DNA from: an uncultured Selenomonas sp.
GTDB taxonomy: Bacteria > Bacillota > Negativicutes > Selenomonadales > Selenomonadaceae
DNA: 64,000 nt
NCBI GenBank assembly: GCA_902766095.1
Contig: CACXCN010000011.1
Coordinates: 1 to 64,000, forward strand
Reading direction: 5' to 3'
This document shows, in pieces, positions 61,437-64,000 of the stretch (its first letter is position 1; every line of letters starts with the position of its first letter). The position numbers and the translations under genes were made by a program. Under the pieces are notes generated by a model. The model was not told the DNA's origin. It ran no database searches and was given only the letters and a program-made list of their open reading frames with translations.

Positions 61437-61446
61437 GGGGAGCCGC

Positions 61447-62547
61447 ATGCATTTAAGGATATTAGATAAATATATATTCCGCGAAGTCTTTGTGACATTT
61501 CTGTTCGGCATCGCGGCATTCTCGGCGGTATTCATCGGCTCCGGCACGCTGTTCAAGATCGCCAAATACATCACGGACTATGGCGCCTCGCTGCAGGCGG
61601 TCACGAAGATATTCGTTTTCGGCCTCCCGAGTGTCATCATCTGGACATTCCCGATGTCCATGCTGCTCGCGAGCCTCATGACGTTCGGTCGCCTGTCGAG
61701 CTCATCCGAGATCACAGCGATGAAATCCTGTGGCATCGGTTTCTATCGCATCGCGATGCCGGCCATCATCATGGGCTTCATCGTGAGCATCGGGGCAGTC
61801 GCCTTTAATGAGTATGTCGTCCCCTGGGCGAATACCGCTTATCGCAATGTGCTCTACTATGAGATCCAGGGCAATACGGGGATGAAGTCACAGGAGCACA
61901 TCATCCTCAAGGATATCGACAATGGCGAGATCAAGCGTCTCGTTTATGCGCGCGTCTATGATTCTGATACGCAGCGGCTCGAGGGCCTCACGATGCAGGA
62001 CTTTGATGAGAATGGGCAGGTGCGCCATGTCGAGAATGCCGAGTATGCAGACTGGAGCGGCAATGTGTGGACGATGCACAATGGCATGATCTATGACATA
62101 TCTGACCAGGACGGAGCCTCGGAGCACTCCATGCGTTTCAACACGCAGGTATTGCCGATTAATGCGAATCCGAACCGCATCGTGCGTGAGCAGAAGAAGC
62201 CGGAAGAGCTCACGATGAAGGAGCTCAAGGCCGAAATCAAGATACTGCGCACGCAGTACGTCAATACGAACAAGCTCGAGGCGGAGCTTTACCAGCGCAT
62301 CTCGGTGCCGATGGCCAGCCTTATATTCGCCCTGATCGGTGTACCGCTCGGCCTGCAGCCGACGCGCAACAGCTCTTCGGCTGGCTTCGCCATGAGCGTC
62401 ATCATCATATTCATATACTATGCGCTCATGACGATGGGCAACGCCATGGCGCGCGGCGGCATCGTCACACCGATGCTGGCGGTCTGGATACCGAACATCG
62501 TCGGCCTCATAGCCGGTGCAATTCTCATAAAGCGTGCCTCGCGCTGA
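61447..62547 (+). CDS. LptF/LptG-family LPS export permease
   Basis: This 366-aa permease has six TM helices in two clusters (about 10-120 and 275-365) around a periplasmic jellyroll (about 130-250). The beginning LRILDKYIFREVFVTFLFG and the later LYQRISVPMASLIFALIGVPLGLQ match YjgP/YjgQ. Only one such gene is in the cluster, so it may work as a homodimer or with a partner encoded elsewhere. Confidence 0.9.
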   Translation: MHLRILDKYIFREVFVTFLFGIAAFSAVFIGSGTLFKIAKYITDYGASLQAVTKIFVFGLPSVIIWTFPMSMLLASLMTFGRLSSSSEITAMKSCGIGFYRIAMPAIIMGFIVSIGAVAFNEYVVPWANTAYRNVLYYEIQGNTGMKSQEHIILKDIDNGEIKRLVYARVYDSDTQRLEGLTMQDFDENGQVRHVENAEYADWSGNVWTMHNGMIYDISDQDGASEHSMRFNTQVLPINANPNRIVREQKKPEELTMKELKAEIKILRTQYVNTNKLEAELYQRISVPMASLIFALIGVPLGLQPTRNSSSAGFAMSVIIIFIYYALMTMGNAMARGGIVTPMLAVWIPNIVGLIAGAILIKRASR

Positions 62548-62584
62548 GGAAAGCCTGACATTCTGACAGAAAGGGAGTGTACGG

Positions 62585-63919
62585 ATGTACGGAGTCGTAT
62601 TGATACTCGTACTTATAATAACAGGTGGTGCCATCGCTTTCATCGGTGACCGCCTCGGCACGAAGATTGGCAAGAAACGTCTGTCTATCTTCGGCTTGCG
62701 TCCGCGCCATACATCCATACTCATAACGATATTCACCGGTATCTGCATCACGACGCTGACCTTCGGCGTCATGGCTGCCGTATCGGAGAATGTCCGCACC
62801 GCACTGTTCGGCATGGAGAAGCTCCATCAGACGATGCGCGATACCCAGGCCAGCCTGACTCAGGCTACGGCCGATCTGGCCGAGGCACAGGATGAGCAGG
62901 CACGCACCGATGAACAGCTCGCAGCCTCGCAGGCGGATGTGGACCGCCTCCAGAGCCGTCAGCAGGAACTGCAGGCCGAGTCAGACCGCCTGTCGGCCGG
63001 CAACCGGGCGCTCGAGGCTGCGAACAGCAGCCTGCAGAGCCGCAATGACGAGCTGGCCGGCGTCAATGACCAGCTCGGCCGGCAGAACGGGCAGCTCACG
63101 CAGCAGAACGGACAGCTCACGCAGAAGAACAGCGAGCTGACCGATTCGAACAAGCAGCTTGAGACCCGTGCCGACGAGCTGCGTACCGGTCTCATCAATA
63201 TGCGTGAGGGCGATATCGCATTTCGCGCCGGCGAGGTCATAGCGGCCGGCGTCATAAAGGGCGGCCAGAACCTCAAGGCCGTGACGAATGATATGGAAGC
63301 CCTCGTGCAGCTGGCCAATCGCAATGCGAATGTGCGTCTCGGCACGAATCATGATAACCAGGACCTCTGGGTCTATCGCCCCGACTATGATGCGGCGTTG
63401 CAGCAGATCGCTGGCAGTCCGCAGGATACAGCCGTGCGCATCGTGGCCGCTGGCAACCTGCTGCGCGGCGAGCCGGTCCGGGCGGCGCTCGAGCTATACC
63501 AGAGCAGCCTCATCTACAAGGACCAGTCGCTCATCTACGCTCATGACTATCAGCTGACGGGCGGGGCGAACGGCGAGGCGGAGACCGTGGTCATGCAGTT
63601 CCTCAATGAAGTGAACAAGACGGCTACCGCGGCTGGCGTGCTGCCCGATCCCATCCGCGGCACGGTGGGCACGATGGATGTCGAGCAGTTCTATACGACG
63701 GTACATCAGCTGTTCGGCATCCACGGCACCGTGCATATAGCGGCGACGGCAAATGGCGATATCAATACGCTCGGACCACTGCGCCTGAATATCACGGTGA
63801 CGCAGCTGCCGAGCAGCGGCCTGGCTCTGGGCCGCGACTACACGCTGGGAACCGATGACTACAGCGGCCTGGGCTCGTACCGGCTGGGACGTCACAGCCT
63901 GACGGATTCGCTGAAATGA
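62585..63919 (+). CDS. DUF3084-type membrane coiled-coil protein
   Basis: This 444-aa protein has two N-terminal TM helices (about 2-22 and 42-64), then a long Gln/Ala/Leu-rich coiled coil (about 78-210; repeats such as QLGRQNGQLTQQNGQLTQKN). An alpha-beta C-terminal domain follows (about 213-440; GEVIAAGVIKGG). It matches the DUF3084 architecture known from cyanobacteria and other diderms. Its place after the Lpt genes suggests an envelope role. RBS AAAGGGAG. Function unknown. Confidence 0.82.
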   Translation: MYGVVLILVLIITGGAIAFIGDRLGTKIGKKRLSIFGLRPRHTSILITIFTGICITTLTFGVMAAVSENVRTALFGMEKLHQTMRDTQASLTQATADLAEAQDEQARTDEQLAASQADVDRLQSRQQELQAESDRLSAGNRALEAANSSLQSRNDELAGVNDQLGRQNGQLTQQNGQLTQKNSELTDSNKQLETRADELRTGLINMREGDIAFRAGEVIAAGVIKGGQNLKAVTNDMEALVQLANRNANVRLGTNHDNQDLWVYRPDYDAALQQIAGSPQDTAVRIVAAGNLLRGEPVRAALELYQSSLIYKDQSLIYAHDYQLTGGANGEAETVVMQFLNEVNKTATAAGVLPDPIRGTVGTMDVEQFYTTVHQLFGIHGTVHIAATANGDINTLGPLRLNITVTQLPSSGLALGRDYTLGTDDYSGLGSYRLGRHSLTDSLK

Positions 63920-63937
63920 TGAGAGTGAGATGACTCC

Positions 63938-64000
63938 ATGAGTGAGGAATTGCCAGTAGCGGCTCTGGACCCTGGTCGTGATAAATGCGGCTTCGCTGTG
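63938..64000 (+). CDS. YqgF/RuvX-like RNase-H-fold protein, 5' end only
   Basis: The first 21 codons are present before the window ends. The reading begins MSEELPVAALDPGRDKCGF, with the DPGRDKCG start typical of YqgF/RuvX-type RNase H folds, whose first catalytic Asp is in ALDPG. It lies 18 bp after the DUF3084 gene. In cyanobacteria these two families are also neighbours as far as I recall. Confidence 0.6.
   Translation, partial: MSEELPVAALDPGRDKCGFAV

Noticed and set aside
1-64000. CRISPR array, tRNA or rRNA genes
   Set aside because: No regularly spaced direct repeats, cloverleaf-like segments or rRNA-like stretches were seen on reading through.

Overview
The window reads as chromosome of a diderm Firmicute (class Negativicutes, Selenomonas-like). 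Three things point there: Bacillus-type gene order (metG-tatD-G5/3D protein), a complete-looking lipopolysaccharide (LPS) and Lpt export operon, and an outer-membrane porin with an N-terminal SLH domain, which is the Negativicutes way of tethering the outer membrane. Coding is strongly GC-rich at third positions, so most long antisense frames are shadows. A chemoreceptor suggests a motile cell. Genus assignment is inference only.

Layout. 1-1154: an IS481-type element abutting a short coding-looking fragment. 1185-9410: housekeeping and envelope genes (metG, tatD, two 3D-domain proteins, a c-di-GMP phosphodiesterase-type protein, one unknown reverse-strand gene). 9557-30418: a pectin/rhamnogalacturonan-I (RG-I) utilisation locus that runs straight into the rhamnose operon. 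It contains a GPH transporter, a chemoreceptor, a tandem CE12 esterase, GH28, GH105, a GH106-like protein, an SLH porin, two PL4 lyases and rhaB-rhaA-rhaD-rhaM. A DeoR regulator follows on the opposite strand. 31751-32899: a Tat-exported amidase and a small membrane protein. 32924-46011: the glycogen operon glgC-glgD-glgP-glgB-glgA, then a GH13-GH77 fusion and an LDH-like dehydrogenase. 46091-64000: the LPS block lpxC-fabZ-lpxA-lpxI-lpxB-msbA-(waaA-lpxK fusion)-kdsB-kdsA-kdsD-kdsC-lpxL-like-lptC-lptA-lptB-lptF/G. It ends with a DUF3084 protein and the start of a YqgF/RuvX-like gene cut by the window edge.

How it fits together (inference). The two PL4 enzymes carry signal peptides and would cut RG-I outside the cytoplasm. 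Products would cross the outer membrane through the SLH porin and the inner membrane through the GPH carrier. The CE12, GH28, GH105 and GH106-like enzymes have no signal peptide and would finish deacetylation and depolymerisation in the cytoplasm. Released rhamnose then enters RhaM-RhaA-RhaB-RhaD. The chemoreceptor may link motility to the same substrate. Surplus glucose is stored and released through the glg block.

The most novel signal is a family of dispersed nested palindromes: 7884-7954, a 279-bp element at 30521-30799, and a possible relic at 56812-56828. The first two share a 38-nt motif and each lies between convergent genes. No tRNA, rRNA or CRISPR array was seen.
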